Positions 15,131-24,826 are shown, numbered from the stretch's first letter. The stretch is 64,000 nt of DNA from Moraxellaceae bacterium AER2_44_116 (GCA_006546595.1 VIAD01000010.1:1-64000); one strand, 5' to 3'. Notes: a model not told the origin generated them from the letters alone. Numbers and translations are program-made.

Positions 15131-17011
15131 TTATAATTCGATTTGCGTGCCTAATTCAACTACACGGTTGGTTGGAATTTGAAAAAAATCGGTTGCCGAT
15201 GCCGAGTTACGTGACATTGCAACAAACAATAGTTCTCTCCACGGAGCCATGCCACCTTCAACACGGGGTATTAAGCGTTCACGCGATAAGAAAAAGCTAG
15301 TATCCATCATGTCAAAGGTCAAGCCATAAGACTCACATAAAGTGAGTAGTTCAGGCACATCGGGTTGCTCTTTGAAACCATATTGCCCTGTAATCAACCA
15401 AAAATGCGGCGAAATTTGCTCTATTTTAAGCCTATCTTGATTTTCGACAGTCGGAATATCCTTAGTGTGTAGCGTTAATAGAATATTGCGTTCATGAAGA
15501 ATCTTGTTGTGTTTGATATTGTGCAGTAACGCATGAGGTACGGATTTATGAGTGCCTGTCATAAAAATAGCCGTGCCATCAATGACATGAATAGAGCCTG
15601 CACCAATACTGTTAACAAATAAATTCAATGGCATTGTTTCGCTATTGAGTTTTTCAAACAGAATTTCACGACCGCGTTTCCACGTCAACATCACTGTAAA
15701 AGCACACAAACCAATTAATAATGGGAACCAACCACCTTGTAATACTTTTAACGATGTTGCGCCAAAAAAAGCAAAGTCAGCAATTAAAAATGGTGTGGCA
15801 ACAACAATCGCTAGCCAACGTGACCAACCCCAAATGGTGATTGCAACAATCGCCGCTAATAAGGTATCGCAAATCATCGTCATCGTAACGGCTATACCAT
15901 AAGCGGAGGCTAAATTACTGGATGACTTAAACATCAACACTAAAATAATAATAGAAGACAATAACAACCAGTTTAAGAAAGGAATGTAAATTTGACCAAT
16001 TTCTTTAGCGGAGGTGTGCAACACTTCAAAACGTGGTAAATACCCTAACTGGATTGCTTGTCTCGCAATGGAAAATACCCCCGAAATGACGGCTTGTGAG
16101 GCAATAACAGTGGCTAATGTGGCCAATGCAATCAGTGGAATAATCATCCACTTGGGGGCTAATTGGAAAAATGGATTTTCAATCGCATGAGGGTCAGACA
16201 GTAACAATGCACCTTGCCCACAATAATTTAAAATAAGCGCGGGGAATACAACAAAAAACCATGCCCGACGAATAGGTGCACGACCAAAATGCCCCATATC
16301 TGCATACAATGCCTCACCACCTGTTACCGTCAGTACAACTGCACCTAAGGTAATAAATGAGACAAATTGGTGTTCAACAATAAATTCAAATGCCCAAAAA
16401 GGATTTACAAGATATAAGACTTGCGGGTAATGGTTAATGTTGATAACCCCTAGCATGGCTAAGGTGCCAAACCATAGAATCATGACAGGACCAAAGAATT
16501 TACCCACCGAACCTGTACCGTGACGCTGAATCATAAATAAAGTAATTAACACGATAATAGTAATCGGTAAGATATAAGCATCAAACACAGGAGTAATCGT
16601 TTTTAATCCTTCAACAGCGGATAACACGGAAATAGCGGGTGTGATAATGCCATCACCAAAAAACAATGCTGCGCCAAACAGACCCACACTCACCAGAAAT
16701 GTACGTTGCCAAATGCTGATATTTTTATTACGCAGGCTCAGAGCTAAGAGAGCCATGATGCCGCCTTCACCATTGTTATCGGCACGCATAATAAACGCGA
16801 CATATTTAATAGAAACAACGACTGTGAGCGACCAAAAAATCAATGATAAAATGCCGAGAACATTATCATGAGTAATGGCTAAACCATGACTCGCGTGAAA
16901 ACACTCTTTGAGTGCGTAAAGTGGACTAGTACCAATATCGCCAAAAACGACACCTAAAGCCCCTAGTGTTAGTGCGGACATTGGGGTGTGTTGGGTATTT
17001 TCTGTCTGCAT
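15131..17011 (-). CDS. kup: low-affinity potassium transporter Kup
   Basis: Inner-membrane K+/H+ symporter of the KUP/HAK family. At 626 residues the length is normal. The N-terminal signature GDIGTSPLYALKECF, NNGEGGIMALLAL, FGDGIITPAISVLSA and GGEALYADMGHFGR are family landmarks. About 12 membrane segments are followed by a cytoplasmic C-terminal domain. GGGGAGAG lies before ATG 17011. I see no riboswitch-like structure upstream. Confidence 0.97.
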   Translation of the reverse strand: MQTENTQHTPMSALTLGALGVVFGDIGTSPLYALKECFHASHGLAITHDNVLGILSLIFWSLTVVVSIKYVAFIMRADNNGEGGIMALLALSLRNKNISIWQRTFLVSVGLFGAALFFGDGIITPAISVLSAVEGLKTITPVFDAYILPITIIVLITLFMIQRHGTGSVGKFFGPVMILWFGTLAMLGVININHYPQVLYLVNPFWAFEFIVEHQFVSFITLGAVVLTVTGGEALYADMGHFGRAPIRRAWFFVVFPALILNYCGQGALLLSDPHAIENPFFQLAPKWMIIPLIALATLATVIASQAVISGVFSIARQAIQLGYLPRFEVLHTSAKEIGQIYIPFLNWLLLSSIIILVLMFKSSSNLASAYGIAVTMTMICDTLLAAIVAITIWGWSRWLAIVVATPFLIADFAFFGATSLKVLQGGWFPLLIGLCAFTVMLTWKRGREILFEKLNSETMPLNLFVNSIGAGSIHVIDGTAIFMTGTHKSVPHALLHNIKHNKILHERNILLTLHTKDIPTVENQDRLKIEQISPHFWLITGQYGFKEQPDVPELLTLCESYGLTFDMMDTSFFLSRERLIPRVEGGMAPWRELLFVAMSRNSASATDFFQIPTNRVVELGTQIEL

Positions 17012-17202
17012 AAAAAGTAACTCTCCCCAATAACACCTGTTCGGATAAAATTGGGTTATTTGGTTAAATATAAAGTGGTATGACTTGGATAAAACGCCTG
17101 ATTGGTTTTGAAGTCGGATTGAACCTGTTTAATGAGTGAAACTTTCCCATTTTAGCACTGCTTTACAAAAGCGAGAAATATCATCGTTAGGATAAAAATA
17201 TT

Positions 17203-17229
17203 TTGCCTTTTGATTCAGTTTGATATAGT
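17203..17229 (+). promoter_or_regulatory. possible promoter of tRNA-Ser
   Basis: TTGCCT (17203-17208) and TATAGT (17224-17229) with a 15-base spacer (16 if shifted by one) precede a GC-rich discriminator TTGCGCACC, about 40 bases before the tRNA. The spacing is short, so the call is tentative. Confidence 0.4.
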
Positions 17230-17268
17230 CTTGCGCACCTTGTTACTCAGGTAACAAAGAAGACCTAT

Positions 17269-17359
17269 GGTGAGGTGGCCGAGTGGTTGAAGGCGCACGC
17301 CTGGAAAGCGTGTGTACGTTAATAGCGTACCGAGGGTTCGAATCCCTCTCTCACCGCCA
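17269..17359 (+). tRNA. tRNA-Ser (GGA)
   Basis: A 91-base class II tRNA. The acceptor is GGTGAGG / TCTCACC (one G-U pair), the discriminator G, and CCA is encoded. The anticodon loop contains GGA, a long variable arm (GTGTACGTTAATAGCGTAC) is present, and the T-loop has GGTTCGAATCC. Confidence 0.95.
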
Positions 17360-17392
17360 TATTCAGTTCTAGCATGTTCTAGGACAAACATT

Positions 17393-17426
17393 AAAGCCTT
17401 GTGCCGTAACGGTTCAGGGCTTTTTT
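17393..17426 (+). terminator. terminator after tRNA-Ser
   Basis: AAGCCTTG (17394-17401) pairs with CAGGGCTT (17415-17422), with an inner CCGT/ACGG, and runs into six T. Confidence 0.75.
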
Positions 17427-17471
17427 ATTGTCTAGGATATTCATTATAGACATTGTAAGCCTACTTTTTTT

Positions 17472-17492
17472 GGGGCATTATCGGGGGCATTA
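17472..17492. repeat. GGGGCATTA tandem pair downstream of tRNA-Ser
   Basis: GGGGCATTA occurs at 17472-17480 and again at 17484-17492, a 12-base period. It sits 110 bases downstream of a tRNA gene, a favoured site for integrative elements, but no integrase or tRNA 3' duplication is visible. Treat as a possible scar only. Confidence 0.3.
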
Positions 17493-17590
17493 CCAGTTCT
17501 AATGGCTGCGACGTAAAAGCTGCATTCTCTCGCTCGGACATGAGCGTCTCGTCAGAGGAATCTCCTTGCTTTAGTTAGGGGAGGATGTCA

Positions 17591-19051
17591 ATGTCTAGGG
17601 TTGTCGTAGAAGTGGGCTTTAGCCAAACGTTACCAACCCTAAGAACAATGGAAAACAACAATATAAAAACTAAAATCCTACTTGTGTTGCAACAATTGTT
17701 GATTGCATTTTTTGTGATCATGCTTGTGGGGTGTGGCTCTTTACCTCTCATTTCTCCCGATATGACTATGAAGCCGAAGCATCCTGTACGTTTGGGTGGA
17801 GCGTATGGCATTTTAACGGCGCAGCAAAGTAAAACTATTCTCAGCAAGCTGAAAAAAAATAGTGATGATACCAATATCTTTGATAAGCATTTAGCCGTAG
17901 AAATGGAGATTGTTGGTAGTCCTTTAGTAATTGGTAATAAAGTGACACTGCTGGTGGATGGTATTGCGACCTATGAAGCGATGTTTGCTGCGATAGAAAA
18001 TGCTAAAAATCACATTAATATTGAAACGTATATTATTGATGATGATGAAATTGGTCAGCGTTTTGTTGAATTGTTAGTGCGTAAGCAACGTAGTGGTGTG
18101 CAGGTGAATTTTATTTACGATAGTGTGGGGGCGTTTAATACACCAAAATCGTTTTTTCAGCCGTTAATCGAAAGTGGTGTCAATGTTTTAGAGTTTAATC
18201 CGATTAATCCGTTGTTGACGCGCAAAGGTTGGGAAGTCAATTTGCGAGATCATCGTAAGTTATTGATTGTGGATGGTCAAATTGCCTTTGTTGGCGGCAT
18301 TAATATTAGCAGTGTGTATTCCAGTAGTTCGTTTGGTCGATTTAAAGCAGCAAAAAATAAACTGCCTTGGCGAGATACGCATGTTCGTATCGAAGGGCCA
18401 GTGGTTACGGAGTTTCAGAAATTATTTATGACAACGTGGCTAGCGCAAAAAGGAGACGTTTTAGCCGATAAACGTTATTTTCCTCAACTAGCGAGTATAA
18501 GCACTGAGGTTGTAAGAGCCATAGGGAGTTCTCCTGACGAACTGTATAGTCAAATGTATGCCACTCTCATTTCAGCAATTAATAGTGCTGAAACGCAAAT
18601 TTGTTTAACCAATGCTTATTTTGTGCCCGATGTCCAATTATTAGCGGCACTTAAAGAGGCTGTGCTGCGCGGTGTCGATGTTAAGTTGTTACTGCCAGAT
18701 AAGTCTGATTCAATGTTGGTATTTTATGCGTCGCGTTCTTATTATGATGAGTTATTAAAAGCGAATATTAAAATTTATGAGCGAAAAAATGCCTTGCTCC
18801 ATGCTAAAACAGTGTTAATTGATGGTGTGTGGTCAACGATAGGTTCTACTAATTTGGACTGGCGTAGTTTTTTGAATAATCAGGAAATCAATGCCGTTAT
18901 TTTAGGGCAGGGGTTTGGTACACAAATGCAGACTTTGTTTGAAAAAGATTTACAATCATCAGAGCTAATCACCCGCAAAGTATGGCGAAAACGCTCAATC
19001 TCTACACGTCTTAAAGAACAAGCAGCAAGGCTGTGGGCACGTTTATTGTAG
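17591..19051 (+). CDS. phospholipase D / cardiolipin synthase family protein, probable lipoprotein
   Basis: A 486-residue PLD-superfamily protein with two HKD motifs: HRKLLIVDG (in NLRDHRKLLIVDGQ) and HAKTVLIDG followed by STNLDWRSF. This is the arrangement of bacterial cardiolipin synthases, which join phosphatidylglycerol units. Unlike ClsA it has a hydrophobic N-terminal segment ending in MLVGCGS, a plausible lipobox, so it may be membrane-tethered as a lipoprotein. GGGGAGG six bases before ATG 17591 favours that start. ATG 17648 would give a more usual signal-peptide length but lacks a good ribosome-binding site. The exact Cls subclass is not resolved. Confidence 0.85.
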   Translation: MSRVVVEVGFSQTLPTLRTMENNNIKTKILLVLQQLLIAFFVIMLVGCGSLPLISPDMTMKPKHPVRLGGAYGILTAQQSKTILSKLKKNSDDTNIFDKHLAVEMEIVGSPLVIGNKVTLLVDGIATYEAMFAAIENAKNHINIETYIIDDDEIGQRFVELLVRKQRSGVQVNFIYDSVGAFNTPKSFFQPLIESGVNVLEFNPINPLLTRKGWEVNLRDHRKLLIVDGQIAFVGGINISSVYSSSSFGRFKAAKNKLPWRDTHVRIEGPVVTEFQKLFMTTWLAQKGDVLADKRYFPQLASISTEVVRAIGSSPDELYSQMYATLISAINSAETQICLTNAYFVPDVQLLAALKEAVLRGVDVKLLLPDKSDSMLVFYASRSYYDELLKANIKIYERKNALLHAKTVLIDGVWSTIGSTNLDWRSFLNNQEINAVILGQGFGTQMQTLFEKDLQSSELITRKVWRKRSISTRLKEQAARLWARLL

Positions 19052-19199
19052 CGAGCTTAGGTTATTTGAGTGGTTTGTGTGTCTGTCAAACAGAGAATAT
19101 CATTTTTATCTTCATCTTCTACTTCCTTCTAATTTGCTATATTGTCGCCTCTTAAATCAAACCCCATAATCAGACTTTTATAGGCAGGTGGAAAATTTC

Positions 19200-20378
19200 A
19201 TGCTCACCAAATTTTTTTATACTTTAAAACAGTATCAAGTTCCTGTGTCTGTGCGTGAGTATTTGGATTTAATCAACGCCTTAGATCAGGGTTTGGCATT
19301 TGCTGACAGTGAGAATTTTTACCGTCTTTCGCGTGTTTGTTTGGTAAAAGATGAAAAGCATTTTGATAAGTTTGATCGCGCTTTTAAGCACTTTTTTGAT
19401 GGTTTAGATACCTTAGGTAATCCTTTAGATAGTGCCAGTATTCCCGATGATTGGTTACGCAAAGAAATTGAAAAAACACTCAGTCCAGAAGAGTTAGCGC
19501 AGCTCCAAAAAATGGGTTCGCTCGAAAAGCTTATGGAAGAGTTTGAAAAACGTCTTCAAGAGCAGCATAAACGCCATCAAGGTGGCAATAAAATGGTTGG
19601 TACGGGCGGTACATCGCCTTTTGGTGCGTATGGCGCGAATCCTGAAGGCATTCGATTGGCAGGGCCTTCACGAAATAAAACAGCAGTTAAAGTATGGGAA
19701 AAACGTGATTTTAAAAATTTAGATGATTCGCAAGAGTTGGGTACACGAAATCTACAAGTCGCGTTACGACGTTTACGGCGTTTTGCTCGTCAAGGTGTTG
19801 AAGAGGAGCTAGATATTGCGGACACCATTAAATCAACAGCACATAAAGGCGGGATGCTTGATATTAAACTTGTCCCTGAGCGCAAAAATCGTGTCAAAGT
19901 GTTGATTTTTTTTGATGTTGGTGGCTCGATGGATCCCCATATTGAAGTGTGTGAGTCATTATTTTCTGCTGCTCGTAGCGAGTTTAAGCATCTACATTAT
20001 TTTTACTTTCATAATTTTATCTATGAAAGCGTTTGGCAAGACAATAATCGCCGTTGGTCGGAGCGTTTGCCCATATGGGATATTATCCATAAATATGGCT
20101 CTGATTATCGCGTAATATTTGTGGGTGATGCGACGATGTCTCCTTACGAGGTCTTATCAGCAGGCGGCTCGGTGGAACATTTTAATGAAGAGGCTGGAGC
20201 AGTGTGGATGCAGCGTTTGTGTCAGCACTTTCATAAGGTTGTATGGTTGAATCCTGAGCCAGAACGTACATGGCCAATGACGCAGTCCATACAACATGTG
20301 CGTAAGTTGTTAGAGGAACGGATGCATCCTTTAACCTTGCAAGGATTAGAAGCGGCGACTAAGTACTTGAGTAAGTAG
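19200..20378 (+). CDS. VWA-domain protein, CoxE-like (COG3825)
   Basis: A 392-residue cytosolic protein with a C-terminal von Willebrand A-type domain. The metal-binding motif is FFDVGGSMDPH, a DxGxS variant of DxSxS that I associate with this family, followed by VIFVGDATMSP and VWLNPEP. The middle has RNLQVALRRLRRFARQG. CoxE-like proteins usually partner a MoxR AAA+ ATPase, which is not adjacent here. ATG 19200, eight bases after AGGTGG, is preferred to the GTG at 19188 that overlaps this site. The cellular role is not established. Confidence 0.88.
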   Translation: MLTKFFYTLKQYQVPVSVREYLDLINALDQGLAFADSENFYRLSRVCLVKDEKHFDKFDRAFKHFFDGLDTLGNPLDSASIPDDWLRKEIEKTLSPEELAQLQKMGSLEKLMEEFEKRLQEQHKRHQGGNKMVGTGGTSPFGAYGANPEGIRLAGPSRNKTAVKVWEKRDFKNLDDSQELGTRNLQVALRRLRRFARQGVEEELDIADTIKSTAHKGGMLDIKLVPERKNRVKVLIFFDVGGSMDPHIEVCESLFSAARSEFKHLHYFYFHNFIYESVWQDNNRRWSERLPIWDIIHKYGSDYRVIFVGDATMSPYEVLSAGGSVEHFNEEAGAVWMQRLCQHFHKVVWLNPEPERTWPMTQSIQHVRKLLEERMHPLTLQGLEAATKYLSK

Positions 20379-20471
20379 ATTTTATTGTGAGAGAGTGCTA
20401 TTTTCGATTAAACGTGTTCATAAAAACAAAGTGAAATAAAATAAAAAGCAAATGCTTAAGGGAGTGAGTTG

Positions 20472-21068
20472 ATGAGCAGTAATTTTAGTTGGTTTCTGCG
20501 TTTTATAATCTACATTCCTTTGTTTGTTTGCGTCACGTTTATTACGTTGTATGTTTATTTAACGGGGGCATTTGATAGAAACATTGATGCGTGCTTGAAA
20601 GACCCTGCTATTGTTCCTAGTGTTACTGACAGAAAAAAAATGATTCCTTTTGTTGGTTGTTTAAAAAGAAAAAGCAATTTTTTTTTAACGCAGGCAATGG
20701 ATGAGAATCGTTTGTATCAATACGCTTATCCCAAAGTCCCTTGTAATTTTGTTGGTAAATGGCACGTTTCTTCAGAAGGTAATACATATTGGTTGACCAT
20801 TACAAAAGATGCACTATTTTCGATGGAAATGATTAAGTACGGCAAAGAAGCCAAAGATGAACCTCATCCCGTGCGTACAGGAGTTTGGAGTTCGGTTAAT
20901 CCATATGTTGCCATTCAATTTTTTGATGATACCTTTTTTTGGCCGCTTAACCAAAGCAAGGTTGAGTGGACAACAGCTAACAAATTTGTCATGCATAACG
21001 GCTTTCAGCAGGTTTTCTATTTTAATAGAAATTCTGTGCTCGACCAGACATGCGTGTTTAAACGTTAA
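20472..21068 (+). CDS. membrane-anchored hypothetical protein, tandem paralogue 1
   Basis: A 198-residue unknown. After NFSWFLRFIIYIP comes a single membrane segment (about residues 10-35), then a probably periplasmic region with several Cys. Shared with the next gene are CNFVGKWHV (CQWVGRWQA there), GVWSS and a FWPLNQSKVEW / IWPIDENKVDW block. GGGAGTGAG precedes ATG 20472. It is one of two tandem copies immediately upstream of htpG; whether it is stress-related is unknown. Confidence 0.75.
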   Translation: MSSNFSWFLRFIIYIPLFVCVTFITLYVYLTGAFDRNIDACLKDPAIVPSVTDRKKMIPFVGCLKRKSNFFLTQAMDENRLYQYAYPKVPCNFVGKWHVSSEGNTYWLTITKDALFSMEMIKYGKEAKDEPHPVRTGVWSSVNPYVAIQFFDDTFFWPLNQSKVEWTTANKFVMHNGFQQVFYFNRNSVLDQTCVFKR

Positions 21069-21122
21069 TTGATGATATATATTGTGCTGCTGACCAAAAA
21101 TGTATTGTTGAGACAGTAAAGT

Positions 21123-21713
21123 ATGAGCCGTAATTTTAGCTGGTTTTTACGTGGTATTATTTATATTCCCTTTTGTTTTGTACTCTTTATCTGTTTTCAT
21201 GGTTACGTTAATTATAAATTTACACAAAGCTTAGAGTTGTGTTATTCAAAAGCGGCAATGATTGACGAATCCTCAGAAATGCGTGATTTTATTGGCTGTT
21301 TGCAAGAAAATAATAACTCCGTTGTTCGTTGGTATATGAAACCAGAGCGTTATTACAACGCAATACAACCACATGTGCCTTGTCAGTGGGTTGGACGCTG
21401 GCAGGCCAAACGCGACAAAATATCTTTTGCCATTGAGCTTAAAGCGAATGGTAAATTTAAAATTGATAACGGCACTATGGAGGTATTAAGTAAACAAAAA
21501 CACAATGACTACACCGAAGGTTATGAAGGAGTGTGGAGTAGTCCAAACAAAGAAACCATTATGTGGTTTGGCGGTAGCCGCATTTGGCCGATTGATGAAA
21601 ATAAAGTGGACTGGCTAAACAAGGATCAATTAGTGATCTATGAACTAAATGGCGAAAAAACGTACTATCAACGCCAATCTGCACATATCGAGAATTGTCC
21701 CTATTACCCTTGA
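21123..21713 (+). CDS. membrane-anchored hypothetical protein, tandem paralogue 2
   Basis: A 196-residue paralogue of the preceding gene with the same start, MSRNFSWFLRGIIYIP, one membrane segment, the PCQWVGRWQ block, GVWSSPN and IWPIDENKVDW. Overall identity is low, so the duplication is old. Its stop codon is embedded in the sigma-32 promoter of htpG. No known domain is recognised. Confidence 0.75.
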   Translation: MSRNFSWFLRGIIYIPFCFVLFICFHGYVNYKFTQSLELCYSKAAMIDESSEMRDFIGCLQENNNSVVRWYMKPERYYNAIQPHVPCQWVGRWQAKRDKISFAIELKANGKFKIDNGTMEVLSKQKHNDYTEGYEGVWSSPNKETIMWFGGSRIWPIDENKVDWLNKDQLVIYELNGEKTYYQRQSAHIENCPYYP

Positions 21714-21737
21714 ACTTCGTCAAAAAAGCCCCATGTT
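21709..21737 (+). promoter_or_regulatory. sigma-32 heat-shock promoter of htpG
   Basis: CTTGAAC (21709-21715), a 13-base spacer, then CCCCATGTT (21729-21737). This is a near-perfect match to the sigma-32 consensus CTTGAAA - N11-16 - CCCCATNT. It lies about 40 bases before the htpG start and overlaps the stop codon of the preceding gene. Confidence 0.9.
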
Positions 21738-21778
21738 GATGCTCATTAAGTCCCTAGAACTCAAGGAGCAATCTCAAC

Positions 21779-23695
21779 ATGACTGATACCAACACACAAA
21801 AAGAAACACTAGGCTTTCAAACGGAAGTCTCTAAATTACTGCATTTGATGATTCATTCGTTATATAGCAATCCTGAAATTTTCCTACGTGAGTTGATTTC
21901 TAATGCCTCTGATGCGGCGGATAAGCTACGTTTTGAAGCGTTAACGCATCCCGAATGGTTAAGTGAAGACTCAGAACTGAAAATTTGGCTAGATGTTGAT
22001 AAAGAGGCAAAAACCATTACCTTGCGTGACAACGGTATTGGCATGAGTCGCCAAGAAGTGATTGATAACTTAGGTACGATTGCTCGTTCGGGCACATCTG
22101 AGTTTGTCGGTAACTTAACAGGCGATCAAAAGAAAGACGCACAATTAATTGGCCAGTTTGGTGTCGGTTTTTATTCGTCTTTTGTTGTTGCCCAAAAAGT
22201 AGAAGTGTTTACACGTCGTGCGGGTGCGCCTGCGAGTGAAGGCGTAAAATGGGAGTCCGAAGGCGAAGGCGCGTTTAGCGTTGAAGCAACCGACAAAGCA
22301 GAGCGCGGTACAACGATCGTTTTACATTTGCGCCCCACTCAAGAAGAGTTTGCCGATGAGTGGCGTTTAAAAACCATCATTCATAAATATGCTGAACATA
22401 TTGCTATTCCCGTCTGTATGCCTGTTGCCGCAGAGCCAGCGGATGATGATGAAAGTGTGGTCGCCGAGCAAGGCAAAACCTATGAAACCATCAACAAAGC
22501 TGCTGCGTTATGGACTCGTCCACGCAATGACATTAGTGATGAAGAATATCAAGGTTTTTATAAGCATATTGCCCACGATTACGATAATCCTTTAGCGTGG
22601 AATCACAACAAAGTAGAAGGTAAGCTAGAATATACTTCGTTGTTATTTGCACCTAAACGTGCGCCACAAGATTTGTATCAACGTGAAGGTGTGCGAGGTT
22701 TAAAACTGTATGTGCAACGTGTGTTTATCATGGACGACGCAGAACAGTTTTTACCCATGTATTTGCGCTTTATCAAAGGTATTGTTGACTCCAATGACTT
22801 ACCGCTTAACGTGTCGCGTGAGTTATTACAATCAGGCAAAATTATTGACAGCATGAAAACGGCGTTAACGCGTCGCTCTTTAGACATGCTAACAACAATG
22901 GCCGAAACCAAGCCTGAGGATTATGCTATTTGCTGGTCACAATTTGGCAGTGTGTTAAAAGAAGGTGTTGCTGAAGATCAGGCCAACCAAGACAAAGTCT
23001 TAAAATTACTGCGTTTTACCTCTACTCATTCGGGTGATGCCGTTGAATCGGTTACTTTAGCGGATTATGTTGGACGCATGAAAGAAGGCCAAGATAAAAT
23101 TTATTATCTCACAGCCGAAAACTTTAATGCCGCAAGCCAAAGCCCGCATTTAGAAGTGTTCCGTAAAAAAGGCGTAGAAGTATTGTTGTTGACTGATCGT
23201 TTAGACGAATGGTTAATGACGCATTTGACTGAGTTTGAAGGAAAAAAATTTCAGCATATCGCCAAAGGTGATTTGGACTTAGGTGAGTTAAACACCGAAG
23301 AAGACAAAAAAGCCGAAGAGCAACTGCAAGAAAGCAGTCAGCCTTTAGTTGAGCGTTTACAAAAAGTCTTGGTTGACAAAGTGCAAGCCGTCAAAGCAAC
23401 CCAACGTTTAACGGATTCGCCCGCTTGTTTAGTGCGTAATCAGTATGACCTAGGTGCAGCATTGCGTCAGATGTTAGAAGCGAGTGGCCAAAAGCTACCT
23501 GAAACCAAACCAACGTTAGAAGTCAATCCTCATCATCCATTGATGAATCGTTTGAGTCAGACGGCTGATGATGGGCGTTTTGAGTCTTTGGCGTTAATTG
23601 TTTTAGATCAAGCGACCTTGGCAGAGGGCGGAGCATTGGCAGATCCTGCTGCGTATGTTAAACGTCTTAACAGCTTATTGATGGAATTGGCATAA
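21779..23695 (+). CDS. htpG: molecular chaperone HtpG (bacterial Hsp90)
   Basis: A 638-residue ATP-dependent chaperone. Its N-terminal GHKL ATPase domain has FLRELISNASDAADKLR, LRDNGIGMS, GTIARSGTSEF and IGQFGVGFYSSFVVA. The middle domain has the catalytic-loop Arg region NVSRELLQ, and the C-terminal dimerisation domain ends with HPLMNRL...AEGGALADPAAYVKRLN. AAGGAG lies before ATG 21779. Transcription from the sigma-32 promoter at 21709 ties it to the rpoH gene in this window. Confidence 0.98.
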   Translation: MTDTNTQKETLGFQTEVSKLLHLMIHSLYSNPEIFLRELISNASDAADKLRFEALTHPEWLSEDSELKIWLDVDKEAKTITLRDNGIGMSRQEVIDNLGTIARSGTSEFVGNLTGDQKKDAQLIGQFGVGFYSSFVVAQKVEVFTRRAGAPASEGVKWESEGEGAFSVEATDKAERGTTIVLHLRPTQEEFADEWRLKTIIHKYAEHIAIPVCMPVAAEPADDDESVVAEQGKTYETINKAAALWTRPRNDISDEEYQGFYKHIAHDYDNPLAWNHNKVEGKLEYTSLLFAPKRAPQDLYQREGVRGLKLYVQRVFIMDDAEQFLPMYLRFIKGIVDSNDLPLNVSRELLQSGKIIDSMKTALTRRSLDMLTTMAETKPEDYAICWSQFGSVLKEGVAEDQANQDKVLKLLRFTSTHSGDAVESVTLADYVGRMKEGQDKIYYLTAENFNAASQSPHLEVFRKKGVEVLLLTDRLDEWLMTHLTEFEGKKFQHIAKGDLDLGELNTEEDKKAEEQLQESSQPLVERLQKVLVDKVQAVKATQRLTDSPACLVRNQYDLGAALRQMLEASGQKLPETKPTLEVNPHHPLMNRLSQTADDGRFESLALIVLDQATLAEGGALADPAAYVKRLNSLLMELA

Positions 23696-23706
23696 GCTCA
23701 ATAGTC

Positions 23707-23742
23707 TGTCCTCTCCCATCCAATCATGAGTGAGAGAGGACA
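23707..23742. repeat. hairpin between htpG and gpsA
   Basis: TGTCCTCTC (23707-23715) and GAGAGGACA (23734-23742) form a 9-bp perfect inverted repeat with an 18-base loop. No T-run follows, so it is not a classical terminator; it resembles other CTCTCCC-type intergenic repeats. Confidence 0.5.
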
Positions 23743-23794
23743 AACATGCTGCCCTTACCTTGAGTGAGAGAGCTACTTTTTTGCAGGGTTGATT

Positions 23795-24820
23795 ATGACA
23801 ATAGCTAAACCGCGTGTCGCTGTATTAGGTGGTGGTAGTTTTGGCACCGTGATTGCCAATCTTGCTGCGGGTAATGGTTGCCCAACGACGCAATGGTTGC
23901 GTGACGCTGACTTAGTCGAAGAAATGCAAGCAACGCACGAAAATACCCGTTATCTCAAGGGTTTTCAGTTGCATGAAAGTTTACAGTTTAGTAGTGATTT
24001 AGCACAAACTGTCAGCCATGCAGACCTTGTTTTTGTTGCTATTCCGAGTAAAGCCTTTCGCCAAGTGATTCAAGCGGCTAAACCCCATTTTCAAGCAAAA
24101 CAGATGCTTGTTAGTATGACAAAGGGTATTGAGGCGGGAACATTTGCACTGATGAGTCAAGTCATTCGTGAGGAAGTGCCTAATGCCCGTTTAGGCGTAT
24201 TAAGTGGACCTAATTTAGCTAAAGAGATTGCGGCCAAAATGCCCGCAGGTACTGTGGTCGCTAGCCTTGATCCTGATTTACGGGCAACGGTTCATCATGC
24301 GTTGGCTTGTTCGTATTTTCGCGTATTTGCCAATACAGATATTTATGGTGTGGAGTTGAGCGGAGCGTTGAAAAATATTTACGCCATTGCGACAGGTATG
24401 GCACATGCTCAAAAGGCGGGTGAAAATACACGCAGCATGTTACTCACCCGTGCTTTAGCCGAAATGAGTCGTTTTGCGGTGCAATTGGGTGCAAATCCGC
24501 TGACATTTTTAGGATTGGCTGGTGTCGGTGATTTATTTGCCACCTGTAATTCGCCACTCAGTCGTAATTATCAAGTCGGTTTTGCGTTAGGTTCTGGGAA
24601 GAAGTTGGCGGATATTATTGCAGATTTAGAGCAAACGGCGGAAGGGCTTAACACCATTCAACAAGTCAAGCAACAAGCCGATAAATTAGGTGTGTATATG
24701 CCGATTGTCAGCGGTTTGTATGACATTATCTATAATGAACAGCCTATTATTGAAGTTGCTGCTAAGATGATGAATAGCGGGCAACGCAGTGATGTCGAAT
24801 TCGTATTACCTAATCGGTGA
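23795..24820 (+). CDS. gpsA: glycerol-3-phosphate dehydrogenase [NAD(P)+] GpsA
   Basis: Reduces dihydroxyacetone phosphate to sn-glycerol 3-phosphate for phospholipid synthesis. The 341-residue protein has the Rossmann motif VLGGGSFGTVIANL, the substrate-site KGIE, GVLSGPNLAKEIA, the catalytic Lys region GVELSGALKNIYAIA and LAGVGDLFATCNSPLSRN. ATG 23795 is preferred to TTG 23789. sixA follows after six bases in an operon. Confidence 0.97.
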   Translation: MTIAKPRVAVLGGGSFGTVIANLAAGNGCPTTQWLRDADLVEEMQATHENTRYLKGFQLHESLQFSSDLAQTVSHADLVFVAIPSKAFRQVIQAAKPHFQAKQMLVSMTKGIEAGTFALMSQVIREEVPNARLGVLSGPNLAKEIAAKMPAGTVVASLDPDLRATVHHALACSYFRVFANTDIYGVELSGALKNIYAIATGMAHAQKAGENTRSMLLTRALAEMSRFAVQLGANPLTFLGLAGVGDLFATCNSPLSRNYQVGFALGSGKKLADIIADLEQTAEGLNTIQQVKQQADKLGVYMPIVSGLYDIIYNEQPIIEVAAKMMNSGQRSDVEFVLPNR

Positions 24821-24826
24821 GGATGT

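Noticed and set aside
17360..17590. Integrated element at tRNA-Ser
   Set aside because: GGGGCATTA repeats and a tRNA are suggestive, but there is no integrase, no duplicated tRNA end and no foreign gene cargo.
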